Positions 1 through 8,945 are shown, counted from the first letter of the stretch. The stretch: DNA of 64,000 nt from an uncultured Prochlorococcus sp. (GCF_902536725.1 NZ_CACAYO010000005.1:50819-114818); one strand, 5' to 3'. Numbers and translations are program-made. Notes: generated by a model not told the origin, from the letters alone.

Positions 1-270
1 ATATCCTTCCCACCTTTCACTTTTTCTCCATAAATCTGCAGGATGAAGTTGGGGTAATAGTAATTTTGTACAACCAATACTATTAAGTTCGCACTCTATT
101 ATTGCTGATATTTTTTCAATAACTCTAAGCATAATTGGCATGTATGCATAAATACCGCTGTTAACTCTGCGAATATACCCAGCTTTTAAAAGTAATTGAT
201 GTGAAATAATCTCAGCTTCAGAAGGTGTGTCACGAAGTGTCCCCAGAGGAAATGAGGTTGTCACGCGCAT
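1..270 (-). CDS. proS: Prolyl-tRNA synthetase, N-terminal part (cut by window edge)
   Basis: This gene starts on the reverse strand at an ATG (complement of 268-270) and runs off the left edge, so only the first 90 codons are present. The protein begins [20 protein letters not shown] and continues with a segment containing [17 protein letters not shown] and ending [10 protein letters not shown]. These are typical of the start of class II prolyl-tRNA synthetase, which attaches proline to tRNA-Pro in the cytoplasm. The motif 1 region of class II enzymes lies in this part. It is divergent from the next gene, so the 174-base gap that follows should hold both promoters. Identification rests on the N-terminus only, but the match to cyanobacterial ProS is clear. 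Confidence 0.9.
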   Translation of the reverse strand, partial: MRVTTSFPLGTLRDTPSEAEIISHQLLLKAGYIRRVNSGIYAYMPIMLRVIEKISAIIECELNSIGCTKLLLPQLHPADLWRKSERWEGY

Positions 271-444
271 ACAAATAAATCCTTAATAATATTTAATTTT
301 ATCAATTAAGATGAAAAAATAATTTAAAGTGTCTTGAGTCCCTAAACGCAGCTAGTCTAAAAATATTGTTTCTGCTAACTTCTTCAGTAATGAAGTTCAA
401 ACTCTTTTTAAAGTTCATTATTGCTAAAACATTTTCTTAAGTTT

Positions 445-798
445 ATGGAAAATATAGATTCCAATATTTCTAGCGAAGAGGAATTAGTAGGTATTGATGA
501 AGTTCAAAAATTCCTAAACAGATCAAGAGCTTCTGTCTATAGGTATACAAACACAGATTTAAGAAATCTTAATCCTAGCTTTAATCCAAGAAAATTAAAT
601 CCCGAATTTAGAACTGATCAAAAAGAACCTTTAAAGTTTCATCCTAATGAGGTAGCAAGATTTGCAAAAGATATTTTAAGAATTAAGGAGGTTACTGTAG
701 AAGTCTTTAATTCACCTTCCTCCGCTGCTCAAAATATATTGGTGCAAATATTAGACGAACTAAAATCTATAAGATCTTTGCTAGAAAAGAATACTTAA
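445..798 (+). CDS. Conserved cyanobacterial protein with helix-turn-helix-like region
   Basis: A protein of 117 residues from ATG 445; an upstream in-frame TTG at 421 would add eight residues, but ATG is preferred. The segment VGIDEVQKFLNRSRASVYRY looks like the helix-turn-helix of small excisionase or resolvase-type DNA-binding proteins, and related picocyanobacterial genes have been called possible resolvases. No serine or tyrosine recombinase catalytic residues are visible, so a recombinase role is not supported. The C-terminal third (ILVQILDELKSIRSLLEK) is probably a coiled-coil helix that could dimerise the protein. It stands alone between proS and the membrane-protein/ppa pair. Function unknown; a small DNA-binding protein is the best guess. 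Confidence 0.6.
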   Translation: MENIDSNISSEEELVGIDEVQKFLNRSRASVYRYTNTDLRNLNPSFNPRKLNPEFRTDQKEPLKFHPNEVARFAKDILRIKEVTVEVFNSPSSAAQNILVQILDELKSIRSLLEKNT

Positions 799-890
799 AA
801 AGTTGTTATTCAATGTTTTGATTTATTGACATTTTGAATGTAGGATAGTGATGTTTAATTATCTCCTTAATCTTTACCAATTAAGAGTTA

Positions 891-1145
891 TTGAGTTACA
901 CAAAATCAAAGCAGTTTATTCAAAGTAAATCAAGTGAAGAATCTTCTCATGGTTCTCCTCGAGGTGATTTTGAAAGAGATGATGATGACCCCTTAAGTAT
1001 AAGGAGTTTATCAATAACATCTTTGGGTATTATTTTTGCCATCATGACAATCTTTTTACCTTCGGTAAGCATTTTAATTGGAAGACCTTTATCAAAAGGA
1101 AACGAGATAATTCATAATCAAGATTTTAAAAAAGATGGACCTTAG
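891..1145 (+). CDS. Small single-span membrane protein upstream of ppa
   Basis: An 84-residue protein starting at TTG 891 (no in-frame ATG precedes the hydrophobic part). The first 35 residues are polar with an acidic patch (FERDDDDPLS), followed by one membrane helix at about residues 43-63 (ITSLGIIFAIMTIFLPSVSI) and a short polar tail. Its last four codons overlap the start of the pyrophosphatase gene by 11 bases, which suggests translational coupling. I do not recognise a named family. The start codon is uncertain because no strong ribosome binding site is visible. Real coding is supported by the composition, the sensible membrane helix and the tight junction with ppa. Confidence 0.55.
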   Translation: MSYTKSKQFIQSKSSEESSHGSPRGDFERDDDDPLSIRSLSITSLGIIFAIMTIFLPSVSILIGRPLSKGNEIIHNQDFKKDGP

Positions 1146-1689
1146 TTCAATACCTCCATCTCCAATGAAGGGAATAGTAAATATCGTTGTTGAAATACCC
1201 GCAGGGAGTAGGAATAAATATGAATATTGCTCTGATGCAGGAATAATGGCCTTAGACAGAGTTTTGCATTCTTCAGTGAGGTACCCTTTTGATTATGGTT
1301 TTATCCCAAATACCCTCGCTGATGATGGAGCTCCCCTTGATGCAATGGTGATAATGGATGAGCCTACTTTTGCTGGTTGTTTAATAAAAGCTAGACCAAT
1401 TGGAGTTTTGGATATGCATGATTGTGGTGCATATGATGGAAAACTTTTATGTGTGCCTATGGCTAATCCTAGACAGGCTAATATAGTGAGTATTAATCAA
1501 ATTGCTCCTAATCAGCTTGAAGATGTTGCTGAATTCTTTAGGACAAGTAAAGGACTTGATGGAAGAACTGTTCAAATTGACGGTTGGAGGGATTTTGATG
1601 TGGTTGAACATTTATTGAAAAGTTGTATTCCAACAAAAAAGAAAAACTTTAAAGTACTTAAGAAATCAAAAATTAGTAAATTAAATTGA
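1135..1689 (+). CDS. ppa: Family I soluble inorganic pyrophosphatase with altered active site
   Basis: Family I pyrophosphatases hydrolyse PPi to two phosphates and pull biosynthetic reactions forward. The 184-residue length is normal. Most active-site residues are conserved when aligned by eye to the E. coli enzyme: E20, K28, E30, R42, Y50, Y54, D64, D69, D96, D101 and K103. The signature that is normally DGDPxD reads DGAPLD (residues 64-69), so the aspartate matching E. coli D67, the general base, is alanine 66. The residue matching Y141 appears to be serine 138, followed by conserved K139. The protein may therefore be slow or inactive as a pyrophosphatase. It overlaps the upstream membrane-protein gene and the downstream ArsC-like gene (4 bases), implying one transcript. 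Confidence 0.9.
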   Translation: MDLSSIPPSPMKGIVNIVVEIPAGSRNKYEYCSDAGIMALDRVLHSSVRYPFDYGFIPNTLADDGAPLDAMVIMDEPTFAGCLIKARPIGVLDMHDCGAYDGKLLCVPMANPRQANIVSINQIAPNQLEDVAEFFRTSKGLDGRTVQIDGWRDFDVVEHLLKSCIPTKKKNFKVLKKSKISKLN

Positions 1690-2042
1690 AAAAAATAATT
1701 TTTTATAGTTATTTAAAATGCTCTACTTGCAGAAAAGCTGCAAAGTGGCTTAAAAGCAAAGATTTCGAATTCCAATTAATTGATATTGTAAAAGAACCAC
1801 CACTTATTAATTATTTAAATCTTGCTTTGGAACAATACTCTTTTGATAAGAAAAGAATTTTTAACACAAGAGGTAAAGCCTTCAAAACTCTTAATCTTGA
1901 TATTTATTTTTTATCAAGTGAAGAAATTATTCAACTTCTTTTAAGTGATGGCAAATTAATAAAAAGACCATTTTTGATTTATGAAGGGAAAAAAGTAATA
2001 TTAGGTTTTAATGAAATTGAATATGCAAAACAATTTGTATAA
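1686..2042 (+). CDS. ArsC/Spx/YffB-family thioredoxin-fold protein
   Basis: A 118-residue protein starting at TTG 1686, overlapping the ppa stop by 4 bases. It opens with a beta strand and KCSTCRKA, giving cysteines at positions 12 and 15, the CxxC site of the ArsC/Spx branch of thioredoxin-fold proteins. The later IKRPFLIYEGKKVILGF matches the conserved RP-containing segment of that family. Members include arsenate reductases, the Spx regulators and YffB. A CxxC arrangement is commoner in the Spx/YffB branch, so a redox or regulatory role is as likely as arsenate reduction. There is no arsenic gene set beside it. The family assignment is firm and the substrate is unknown. Confidence 0.8.
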   Translation: MKKIIFYSYLKCSTCRKAAKWLKSKDFEFQLIDIVKEPPLINYLNLALEQYSFDKKRIFNTRGKAFKTLNLDIYFLSSEEIIQLLLSDGKLIKRPFLIYEGKKVILGFNEIEYAKQFV

Positions 2043-2069
2043 GGTAAAAATCAAAACTTTATTAATTTT

Positions 2070-2729
2070 ATGCATGCTTCTATAAAAATTTTTTTAAAAG
2101 AATGGGGCCTACTAATTTTATTAACTTTTTTTGTTTCTTCTTGTAGATCTTTTTTTGCAGAGCCACGTTATATCCCCTCTGGTTCAATGCTCCCAGAATT
2201 ACAAATAAACGATAGGCTATTTATTGAAAAATTTTCGCTAAGAAACTCTTTACCAAAAAGAGGAGATATTGTTGTTTTTAACTCACCTTACTCCTTTGAC
2301 GAAAAATTAATTTCATTAAGATCTAAGCCTCTACCAAAAAAAAGATATTGTTTCTTTATGAGTTTTCCTCCGATGTCTTTTATTCCTGGTTTGAGGGACC
2401 CAGCTTGCGATGCGTATATTAAGAGAGTGGTGGCACTTCCAGGAGAAATTGTCAGTATAAATACTAAGGGTGAATTAATAATTAATAATAAATTAATTGC
2501 TGAACCTTATGTCTCTTACAAGTGCTCATCATCCCTCTTTAATAAATGCGGTGAATTTGAAAATATAAAAGTTCCTAAAGATCATTTTTTAGTTTTAGGT
2601 GATAACAGGTCAAATAGCTGGGATGGTAGATATTGGCCTGGTAGTAAATTTCTTCATAAAAAGGAGATAATTGGTAAAGCATATTTCAGATTTTGGCCTC
2701 TTAGTCAAGTTGGTTTTTTCAATAAATAA
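2070..2729 (+). CDS. lepB: Signal peptidase I
   Basis: Leader peptidase removes signal peptides from exported and lumenal proteins at the membrane. The 219-residue protein has one N-terminal membrane helix (about residues 12-25), then the catalytic serine in YIPSGSMLP (serine 39) and the catalytic lysine in IKRVVALPGE (lysine 119). The box GDNRSNSWDGRYW near residue 178 is the conserved box E. The start is ATG 2070, 27 bases after the previous stop. The gene is the last of the forward group starting at 891. Cyanobacteria often have two lepB genes; this may be the only one or one of two, which this window cannot show. Confidence 0.93.
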   Translation: MHASIKIFLKEWGLLILLTFFVSSCRSFFAEPRYIPSGSMLPELQINDRLFIEKFSLRNSLPKRGDIVVFNSPYSFDEKLISLRSKPLPKKRYCFFMSFPPMSFIPGLRDPACDAYIKRVVALPGEIVSINTKGELIINNKLIAEPYVSYKCSSSLFNKCGEFENIKVPKDHFLVLGDNRSNSWDGRYWPGSKFLHKKEIIGKAYFRFWPLSQVGFFNK

Positions 2730-2782
2730 ACCATTACAGCTCACTAAGATTTATAAGAAGAATATTGTAAGTATTTTTTAAT

Positions 2783-4111
2783 CTAAAGTGCTCCTGAAAC
2801 AGTTGAATCAATTATTCCTCCAAGGTGAGTTGTAATGTTTAAAGCGCTAATCACAGGGGGCTTTTCGGGATCATTAAAAAGGTCAATAATAGTAATGCCA
2901 CCATTACCTTGTTTTATCATCCAAATATTTGAATAATTAATACCAAGTATGTTGCAAATTAGAGTTTTATTGACTGCATCATGAGCAACCAGAAGGCTTA
3001 AATCATTATCCTTTTGAGATAAACAAATTTTGTCAAATGCTTCTACGGACCTTTCTGATACATCTTTAATAGATTCGCCTTCGGGCATTATTACTTCTTC
3101 AGGTTTATCATGCCAATTTTTTAGTAAAAGAGGCCACTGTTCTCTGATTTCGGCTTCCAGTTTCCCCTCCCACAATCCGTGACTAATTTCTACAAGTGAA
3201 TCTATTCTTTCTATTTTTAAATCTTGGCTATCTTGAAGAATGATTTGTGCAGTCTCATAAGGCCTATGCATTGAACTTGAGAATGCCTTATTGAAAGGAA
3301 TATTTCTCAAATATTCAAAAGTCTTTCTGGCTTGATCTTTTCCGTTCTCATTTAAAGGGATATCAATTTGCCCTTGAAATCTACCCTCTCTGTTCCAGTT
3401 AGTTTCACCATGCCTAATTAGAAATATTCTGGAATCTCCAATTTGATTTGGAATATTTTTATTAAGATGGGAAGTTTGATTTAAGCATTCAATTTGGGTC
3501 TTAAAAGAGTTATCTTTCCTTGAAATATTGAGAATCGAAAAAGAAGCATTTTCTAATCTTATTTTTCTAAAACCTTGCTTAGGCTTTCCTAACAACAACA
3601 GGATTAAACATCTGAGAATCGCATTATGTCCTACAACTAAAATATTTACATCATCTTTGTCTAGATAAATTTTTAAAATGTCTTCTACAAAGTTTGTTAC
3701 TTGAAAAAATAACTCCTGAATTGGTTTATAACTTTTATTATCATTTCTTTTTAAGATTAGATTTTCTGGATCATTTTTCCATACAGGGTAAATTTCTGGA
3801 AATTTCTTTTTTATTTCATCAATTTTTAGACCAGACCATTCAGCAAGATCTACCTCTAGCAAATTATTATCAAATATAATGTTTTGATCTTTATTGAAGG
3901 TCTTTTTAATTGTTTTTGCAGTCTCTGCCGCTCTCAGAAGTGGAGATGAGTAGATTTTATTGAAGGTTATTTTTGATAATGCTTTTCCTGCTTTTCGGGC
4001 TTGTTCGTATCCTTCATCAGTTAATAATGAATCGTCTGTTCTCCCTTGAATTAATCCTTTTGCATTGAAACTGCTTAGTCCATGCCTAACTAAAACTAAT
4101 CGTATAGCCAT
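2783..4111 (-). CDS. Tandem two-domain histidine phosphatase (phosphoglycerate mutase-like)
   Basis: A 442-residue protein made of two complete histidine phosphatase domains. The first opens with LVLVRHGLSSFN (phospho-accepting His 10) and has its second histidine in VVGHNAILR; the second opens with FLIRHGETNWN near residue 230 and has LVAHDAVNK. Both domains keep the RHG box and the second histidine, so both could be active. The superfamily includes cofactor-dependent phosphoglycerate mutases and many phosphatases such as CobC and sugar phosphatases; in picocyanobacteria the gene is usually labelled gpmB or phosphoglycerate mutase-like. The actual substrate cannot be read from the sequence. 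The gene is transcribed away from the CPBP protease gene. Confidence 0.85.
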   Translation of the reverse strand: MAIRLVLVRHGLSSFNAKGLIQGRTDDSLLTDEGYEQARKAGKALSKITFNKIYSSPLLRAAETAKTIKKTFNKDQNIIFDNNLLEVDLAEWSGLKIDEIKKKFPEIYPVWKNDPENLILKRNDNKSYKPIQELFFQVTNFVEDILKIYLDKDDVNILVVGHNAILRCLILLLLGKPKQGFRKIRLENASFSILNISRKDNSFKTQIECLNQTSHLNKNIPNQIGDSRIFLIRHGETNWNREGRFQGQIDIPLNENGKDQARKTFEYLRNIPFNKAFSSSMHRPYETAQIILQDSQDLKIERIDSLVEISHGLWEGKLEAEIREQWPLLLKNWHDKPEEVIMPEGESIKDVSERSVEAFDKICLSQKDNDLSLLVAHDAVNKTLICNILGINYSNIWMIKQGNGGITIIDLFNDPEKPPVISALNITTHLGGIIDSTVSGAL

Positions 4112-4136
4112 TATATAAATTTGAAAATTAAGACAA

Positions 4137-4162
4137 TTTAATCATCTCATGGCGTGATTAAA
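4137..4162. promoter_or_regulatory. Perfect 8-base inverted repeat between divergent genes
   Basis: TTTAATCA (4137-4144) and TGATTAAA (4155-4162) are perfect inverted copies separated by 10 bases (TCTCATGGCG). The element lies in the 116-base gap between the divergent histidine phosphatase (starts at 4111) and the CPBP protease (starts at 4228). It could be an operator for a dimeric regulator or a short hairpin in the phosphatase leader. I see no match to NtcA or LexA sites. Confidence 0.35.
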
Positions 4163-4227
4163 ATAGATACAAAATATAAGAAACTTCAATGATAACTAAG
4201 TTTAGTTTTCAATAATATAATTTAGTT

Positions 4228-5589
4228 ATGATCTTTAAAAATATTTCCAAGTCAAAACTCACTTTAGCTTTTATTTCAATAGTCATAACTTTTTTTGTAT
4301 GGCAACAAGGCTTAAGAGATAGTTTGAATAGACCATCTGTCACATTTGATATTAGTCAAAAAGAGCAAGAAATTGCTGAATTATCTGTCCAATCAATACC
4401 TGTAAAGTTAAAAAAATTTTTTATAAATAATAATCCTGTTGATCAAATTAATAAATCACTCTCTGATGTCTCATTTGAAGAGCTAACAGAAAGAAATAAA
4501 TTAATTCGAATAATTACTTCAAAATCTAATGATTCTATAACCTATAAAAATATATCCAAAGATATTGAAAATAAAAACTTTAAATTTCTGATTGATGAGA
4601 TAGAAAAAAAATCTAATAATAATTTATATAAACCAAGTTCTGACAAATTTGATTTGTTTAAAGGTGATAAATTTTTATATCACCTTTTAAGCCGGAAATT
4701 TGATTTTGACGATAGTGCATTAATCACAAAATCATTTTCAAGGAAAATGTTTTTAAAAATATTAGCTATAAGACTAATACCACTTTTAACAATACTTATT
4801 GGCTCTATTCTGGCTTTAAAAATATTATGGAAAACCATATCTTTAAAAAAGTTTGGATGGAAAGAAATTAATTACTTAGATTTAGAATTGATAGATATGG
4901 TTTTATTAATCGCAGGTGGATTTGTTGTTTTAGGAGAAGTGGTATCACCTTTGTTTTCTATCAGTTTGGTTGAACTTTTTTCTAAAAATATCTCTAATGA
5001 GTTGTCTCAATCTTTAAAAATTTTCTTTGGATATATTTTTATGGCTATTCCTCCATTAGGGATATTTTATTATCAAATAAAATCTTTGAATGGTGAATTT
5101 ATTTTTAAAAAGGATTATTTACAGTTCAATTTCTTGCCAATAAAATATGCAATTATTCAGGGAATTAAAGGTTGGTTAACAATTGTTCCTTTTGTTTTAT
5201 TGATCTCTCTAATTATGAATAGTCTGATCGATAACCAAAATGGTAGTAACCCTTTGTTGGAAATTGTTCTTCAGAAGAATAATAACTTATCATTTTTTCT
5301 ATTATTTGTAACGACAACTATACTAGCTCCTCTGTTTGAGGAGATTATATTTCGCGGCATTTTACTACCAAATCTATCAAGAAATTTTGGAGTAATTTCG
5401 GGCATTATAGTTTCAGCATTTATCTTTGCATTAGCTCATTTAAGTTTGGGAGAAATGCCACCATTATTTGTTCTAGGGATCGGATTAGCAATTACAAGAA
5501 TCGCTTCAGGGAGTCTGTTTTCCTCTGTGATTATGCATTCTTTATGGAATGGATTGACTTTCTTAAATTTGTTCTTATTGAGGACATAA
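4228..5589 (+). CDS. CPBP-family intramembrane metalloprotease (CAAX protease-like)
   Basis: A 453-residue membrane protein. An N-terminal anchor (about residues 10-27) is followed by a polar loop of about 150 residues that should lie on one side of the membrane, then at least six hydrophobic segments. The catalytic motif FEEIIFRG is at about residue 370, followed by FALAHLSLG with its histidine and a further histidine-containing helix ending IMHSLWNG. These three elements define the CPBP (Abi/Rce1) protease family. In cyanobacteria and plastids some members are anchored in photosynthetic membranes, but the substrate here is unknown. Start ATG 4228 fits the hydrophobic N-terminus. Confidence 0.85.
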   Translation: MIFKNISKSKLTLAFISIVITFFVWQQGLRDSLNRPSVTFDISQKEQEIAELSVQSIPVKLKKFFINNNPVDQINKSLSDVSFEELTERNKLIRIITSKSNDSITYKNISKDIENKNFKFLIDEIEKKSNNNLYKPSSDKFDLFKGDKFLYHLLSRKFDFDDSALITKSFSRKMFLKILAIRLIPLLTILIGSILALKILWKTISLKKFGWKEINYLDLELIDMVLLIAGGFVVLGEVVSPLFSISLVELFSKNISNELSQSLKIFFGYIFMAIPPLGIFYYQIKSLNGEFIFKKDYLQFNFLPIKYAIIQGIKGWLTIVPFVLLISLIMNSLIDNQNGSNPLLEIVLQKNNNLSFFLLFVTTTILAPLFEEIIFRGILLPNLSRNFGVISGIIVSAFIFALAHLSLGEMPPLFVLGIGLAITRIASGSLFSSVIMHSLWNGLTFLNLFLLRT

Positions 5590-5673
5590 AGAATTTAATT
5601 TTTTACTTGCGAATCAAACAAAAAGATGTTTATTTAATTAATAACACTTCTTTTATTTAAATAAAAACCATAG

Positions 5674-6102
5674 ATGAAACCTTATGGGAATCAACTTAAT
5701 TTCAAAAAAAAAGTAACATATGAAAGTAAAAAAAAATTTGAAAAAACATCCATAATTAATATCAAATTAATACATCAAATTTTCGACTCTATTAATATCT
5801 CTCTTTTGGTATTAATTTCCACCTTATTTTTTTTATCTTTTAATAGTCAAAGAAAATGGTCAAATACATATAAAAACTTATCTAAAACAAGAGCCATCAA
5901 TAATAGTCTAATTGATTATATTTCTAAAATTGAGGAATTTTATATTAGTGAACTTGAGTCTATTAATACTTATAGAAAAACTAAACCTGAAGATTTAATC
6001 TATCTAGATAAACTTCCAGAAAAAAAAGAAAGTTTATTTAAGAAAAATTTAAGTAGTTTCATTCAAGGTTTTAGTGATAACAAATATCAAAGAGGATATT
6101 GA
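5674..6102 (+). CDS. FtsL-like bitopic membrane protein upstream of ftsI
   Basis: A 142-residue protein whose stop overlaps the ftsI start by one base. It has a basic cytoplasmic N-terminus of about 40 residues, one membrane helix at about residues 43-60 (SLLVLISTLFFLSF), then a helical polar stretch (YKNLSKTRAINNSLIDYISKIEEFY) that could form a coiled coil, and a basic tail. Position and topology match FtsL, the small divisome protein usually encoded just before ftsI. FtsL evolves too fast for reliable sequence matching, so this is inference from context and architecture. It could also be an unrelated septum protein. Start ATG 5674 is the only good candidate. Confidence 0.6.
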   Translation: MKPYGNQLNFKKKVTYESKKKFEKTSIINIKLIHQIFDSINISLLVLISTLFFLSFNSQRKWSNTYKNLSKTRAINNSLIDYISKIEEFYISELESINTYRKTKPEDLIYLDKLPEKKESLFKKNLSSFIQGFSDNKYQRGY

Positions 6103-7853
6103 TGAAAAAATACAAGAAGATTGTTCGTCTATTACCTCTTGATCAAAGAAGATTTAAATTTCTCTATATTTTTTGCTTAATTTTAATATTTTTTTTGTTT
6201 GGTAGGTTAGTCAAATTGCAAGTCTTTAACGCATCTGATTTGGAAAGGAGAGCTAGATTAATTCAGTCTTCTAAAACTAACGCCTTAAAAAAAAGGCGAT
6301 CAATTGTTGATAGAAATAATAGACTAATTGCTTACGATAAACCGCTCTATAAATTATGGGCTCATCCAAAATATTTTAATTTTCCTGGTGATTCAATTAA
6401 CAGAGTTCGGAGTATTGAAGAAGTTGCAGAAAAATTGTCAGATATATTAGATATTAATGATGAAATACTCTTGCGTAAATTTAATAATAAAATGGGCGGC
6501 ATCAAGCTTTTGGATAAAATTTCCGAAGAAAAAGCAGAAAAGATTAAGAACCTTCAGATAAGCGGACTTGATTTGTTTAAATATTCGCAAAGATTTTATC
6601 CACAAGGGGAGCTTTACTCTAATCTTGTCGGTTTTGTTAATGATGAGAATATAGCTTCAGCGGGTTTAGAGCTTCATTTAGATAATCAAATTAAAGTTTT
6701 TAATAAAAGTAATTTAATAAAAAGAGGAGGAGATGGAACTCCTCTACCGGATAATTCAGCGCCAGGTGATTTTATTTCTGATTACAAAAGTTTAGGCCTA
6801 ACTATAGATTCAAAATTACAGAAAGCGTCATTCAATGCATTATCAAAGCAAGTAACCAAATGGAAAGCAAAGAAGGGATTTGCCATAGTTATGGATGTTA
6901 ATAATGGTCGGATTCTCTCCTTGGTTTCAGCTCCGTCATATGATCCAAATAAATTTTGGAAGTATGATTCTGAACTCTTTAGGGGTTGGTATTCTCAAGA
7001 TTTATTTGAGCCTGGTTCAACTTTTAAACCTATAAATCTTGCCTTAGCGTTAGAAGAAAAAGTAATTCAAAAAGATGGATTTGTTGAAGATATTGGAAAA
7101 ATAAATGTTGGAGGGTGGACACTTTCTAATTGGGATAAAAAAGGTAATGGATATATTGACTATCCAAAAGTATTGCAGGTCTCAAGTAATGTTGGGATGG
7201 TAAAAATAATGCAAAATTTAGACCCCACAATTTATTGGGATTGGCTAAAAAATTTAGGTATAAATAAAAATTTAGAGACTGACTTATTTGAATCAACTGC
7301 TGGCCAACTAAAGAGAAAAGATTTATTTGTAAATCAATCAATTGAGCCTGCTGTAACTTCTTTTGGTAAAGGGTTCTCAATCTCACCACTTAAATTGGTT
7401 CAACTTCATGCGGCTCTAGCAAATGGTGGTTTTGAAGTGACTCCTCATGTAACTTCAACTTTCAAAGAAAGAGATAATAAAAATCCAAAAAAACAATTTT
7501 TTTCACACGAAGTCTCTAAAACTGTTCTTGAATGGATGGAAAGTGTAGTTGATAAAGGTAGTGGATCTGGAGTAAAAATTGAGGGTTACAGGATAGCAGG
7601 GAAAACGGGTACTTCCCAAAAAGCTTTTAATGGTTCCTATACAAGTAAAAAAGTTTGTAGTTTTGTGGCGACCTTACCAGTTAATGATCCGAAATATGCT
7701 GTCTTAGTAGTTGTTGATGAGCCATCTAAATCTTATGCATATGGTTCAACTGTTGCCGTACCAGTTGCTAAGGAAATTATCGAGAGTTTGATAGTAATTG
7801 AAAAAATACCTCCCAAGATTAAAGATCATGGAATGATTGTTAAAAAACCCTAA
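6102..7853 (+). CDS. ftsI: Peptidoglycan D,D-transpeptidase FtsI (PBP3)
   Basis: FtsI cross-links septal peptidoglycan. An N-terminal membrane anchor (about residues 22-37) is followed by the dimerisation domain and a penicillin-binding transpeptidase domain. The catalytic box is EPGSTFKP with serine 306 and lysine 309; the second box is SSN near residue 361 and the third is GKTGTSQ near residue 501. I start it at ATG 6102, placed after AGAGGA at 6091-6096; the TTG just before it (6099) is less likely. The start overlaps the stop of the FtsL-like gene, so the two are probably co-translated. Length (583 residues) is usual. It is not inside a dcw cluster, as is common in cyanobacteria. Confidence 0.93.
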   Translation: MKKYKKIVRLLPLDQRRFKFLYIFCLILIFFLFGRLVKLQVFNASDLERRARLIQSSKTNALKKRRSIVDRNNRLIAYDKPLYKLWAHPKYFNFPGDSINRVRSIEEVAEKLSDILDINDEILLRKFNNKMGGIKLLDKISEEKAEKIKNLQISGLDLFKYSQRFYPQGELYSNLVGFVNDENIASAGLELHLDNQIKVFNKSNLIKRGGDGTPLPDNSAPGDFISDYKSLGLTIDSKLQKASFNALSKQVTKWKAKKGFAIVMDVNNGRILSLVSAPSYDPNKFWKYDSELFRGWYSQDLFEPGSTFKPINLALALEEKVIQKDGFVEDIGKINVGGWTLSNWDKKGNGYIDYPKVLQVSSNVGMVKIMQNLDPTIYWDWLKNLGINKNLETDLFESTAGQLKRKDLFVNQSIEPAVTSFGKGFSISPLKLVQLHAALANGGFEVTPHVTSTFKERDNKNPKKQFFSHEVSKTVLEWMESVVDKGSGSGVKIEGYRIAGKTGTSQKAFNGSYTSKKVCSFVATLPVNDPKYAVLVVVDEPSKSYAYGSTVAVPVAKEIIESLIVIEKIPPKIKDHGMIVKKP

Positions 7854-7943
7854 AATTATCCAATTTTATAAATATTTAGTTCATTATCTGATGATTTCAT
7901 GTGAAATTAAAGCTAGTTTATGTGTATATATGATTATTTAGAT

Positions 7944-8945
7944 ATGGAATCAATTTTAGAACAATTGTCATCAATGACCGTTGTTGTTGCTGATACTGGA
8001 GATTTAGATTCGATAAAAAAATTTCAACCAAGGGACGCCACCACCAATCCATCGCTAATACTTGCTGCTGCTAAGAACCCTGATTATGTGAAATTAATTG
8101 ATAAAGCTTTAGAAAGTTCAGAAAATGCATTGCCCCAAGGATTCTCTGAAATTGAATTAATCAAAGAAACTGTTGATCAAGTTTCAGTATTTTTTGGAAA
8201 AGAAATATTGAAAATTATTTCAGGGCGCGTATCTACAGAAGTTGATGCAAGATTGAGCTTTGATACCGAAGCTACGGTATCAAAAGCGAGAAAATTGATC
8301 AATCTTTACAAAAATTTTGGCATTGAAAAGGAAAGAATTTTGATTAAGATTGCTGCAACTTGGGAGGGAATTAAGGCAGCTGAAATTTTGGAAAAAGAGG
8401 GTATTAAGTGCAACTTAACTTTACTTTTTAACTTCTGCCAAGCGGTAACTTGCGCCAATGCAAAGATAACTCTAATTTCTCCGTTTGTTGGCCGTATATT
8501 GGATTGGCATAAAGCAAAAACTGGTAAAACTAGTTTTGTTGGTGCTGAAGACCCTGGTGTTATTTCGGTTACACAAATATACAAGTACTTTAAAGAAAAG
8601 GGATTCAAGACAGAAGTAATGGGAGCTAGTTTTAGAAATCTTGATGAAATAAAAGAATTAGCAGGTTGCGATCTTTTAACAATCGCACCAAAATTTCTTG
8701 AGGAACTGAAAAAAGAAAAAGGAGAGTTAGTTAGAAAATTAAATGTAAGTACCCAAATGAATAATTCTATTGATTACGAATTTGAAGAAAAAGATTTCAG
8801 ATTAAGTATGTTGGAAGATCAAATGGCAAGTGAAAAGCTTAGTGAAGGTATCACTGGATTCAGTAAGGCTATAGAAGAATTGGAAGAGCTGTTACTAAAG
8901 AGATATTCGGAGATTAAAAATCATAAATTGATTTCTGCTAACTAA
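7944..8945 (+). CDS. tal: Transaldolase
   Basis: Transaldolase moves dihydroxyacetone units between sugar phosphates in the pentose phosphate pathway. I start it at ATG 7944, giving 333 residues beginning [10 protein letters not shown], the usual start of class 1 TalB-type enzymes; the ATG at 7920 would add eight unlikely residues. The segment [11 protein letters not shown] near residue 33 and the Schiff-base lysine in [11 protein letters not shown] (about residue 135) are conserved, as is [11 protein letters not shown]. The C-terminal region (about residues 270-325) is acidic and helical. The gene follows ftsI by 90 bases. In marine cyanobacteria tal is important for night-time NADPH production, and cyanophages carry their own distinct type. 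Confidence 0.95.
   Translation: MESILEQLSSMTVVVADTGDLDSIKKFQPRDATTNPSLILAAAKNPDYVKLIDKALESSENALPQGFSEIELIKETVDQVSVFFGKEILKIISGRVSTEVDARLSFDTEATVSKARKLINLYKNFGIEKERILIKIAATWEGIKAAEILEKEGIKCNLTLLFNFCQAVTCANAKITLISPFVGRILDWHKAKTGKTSFVGAEDPGVISVTQIYKYFKEKGFKTEVMGASFRNLDEIKELAGCDLLTIAPKFLEELKKEKGELVRKLNVSTQMNNSIDYEFEEKDFRLSMLEDQMASEKLSEGITGFSKAIEELEELLLKRYSEIKNHKLISAN

Noticed and set aside
7126..7389. Reverse-strand 87-residue frame inside ftsI
   Set aside because: Shadow of a well-supported gene; no motifs.
8306..8608. Reverse-strand 100-residue frame inside tal
   Set aside because: Antisense shadow of tal; no independent signal.
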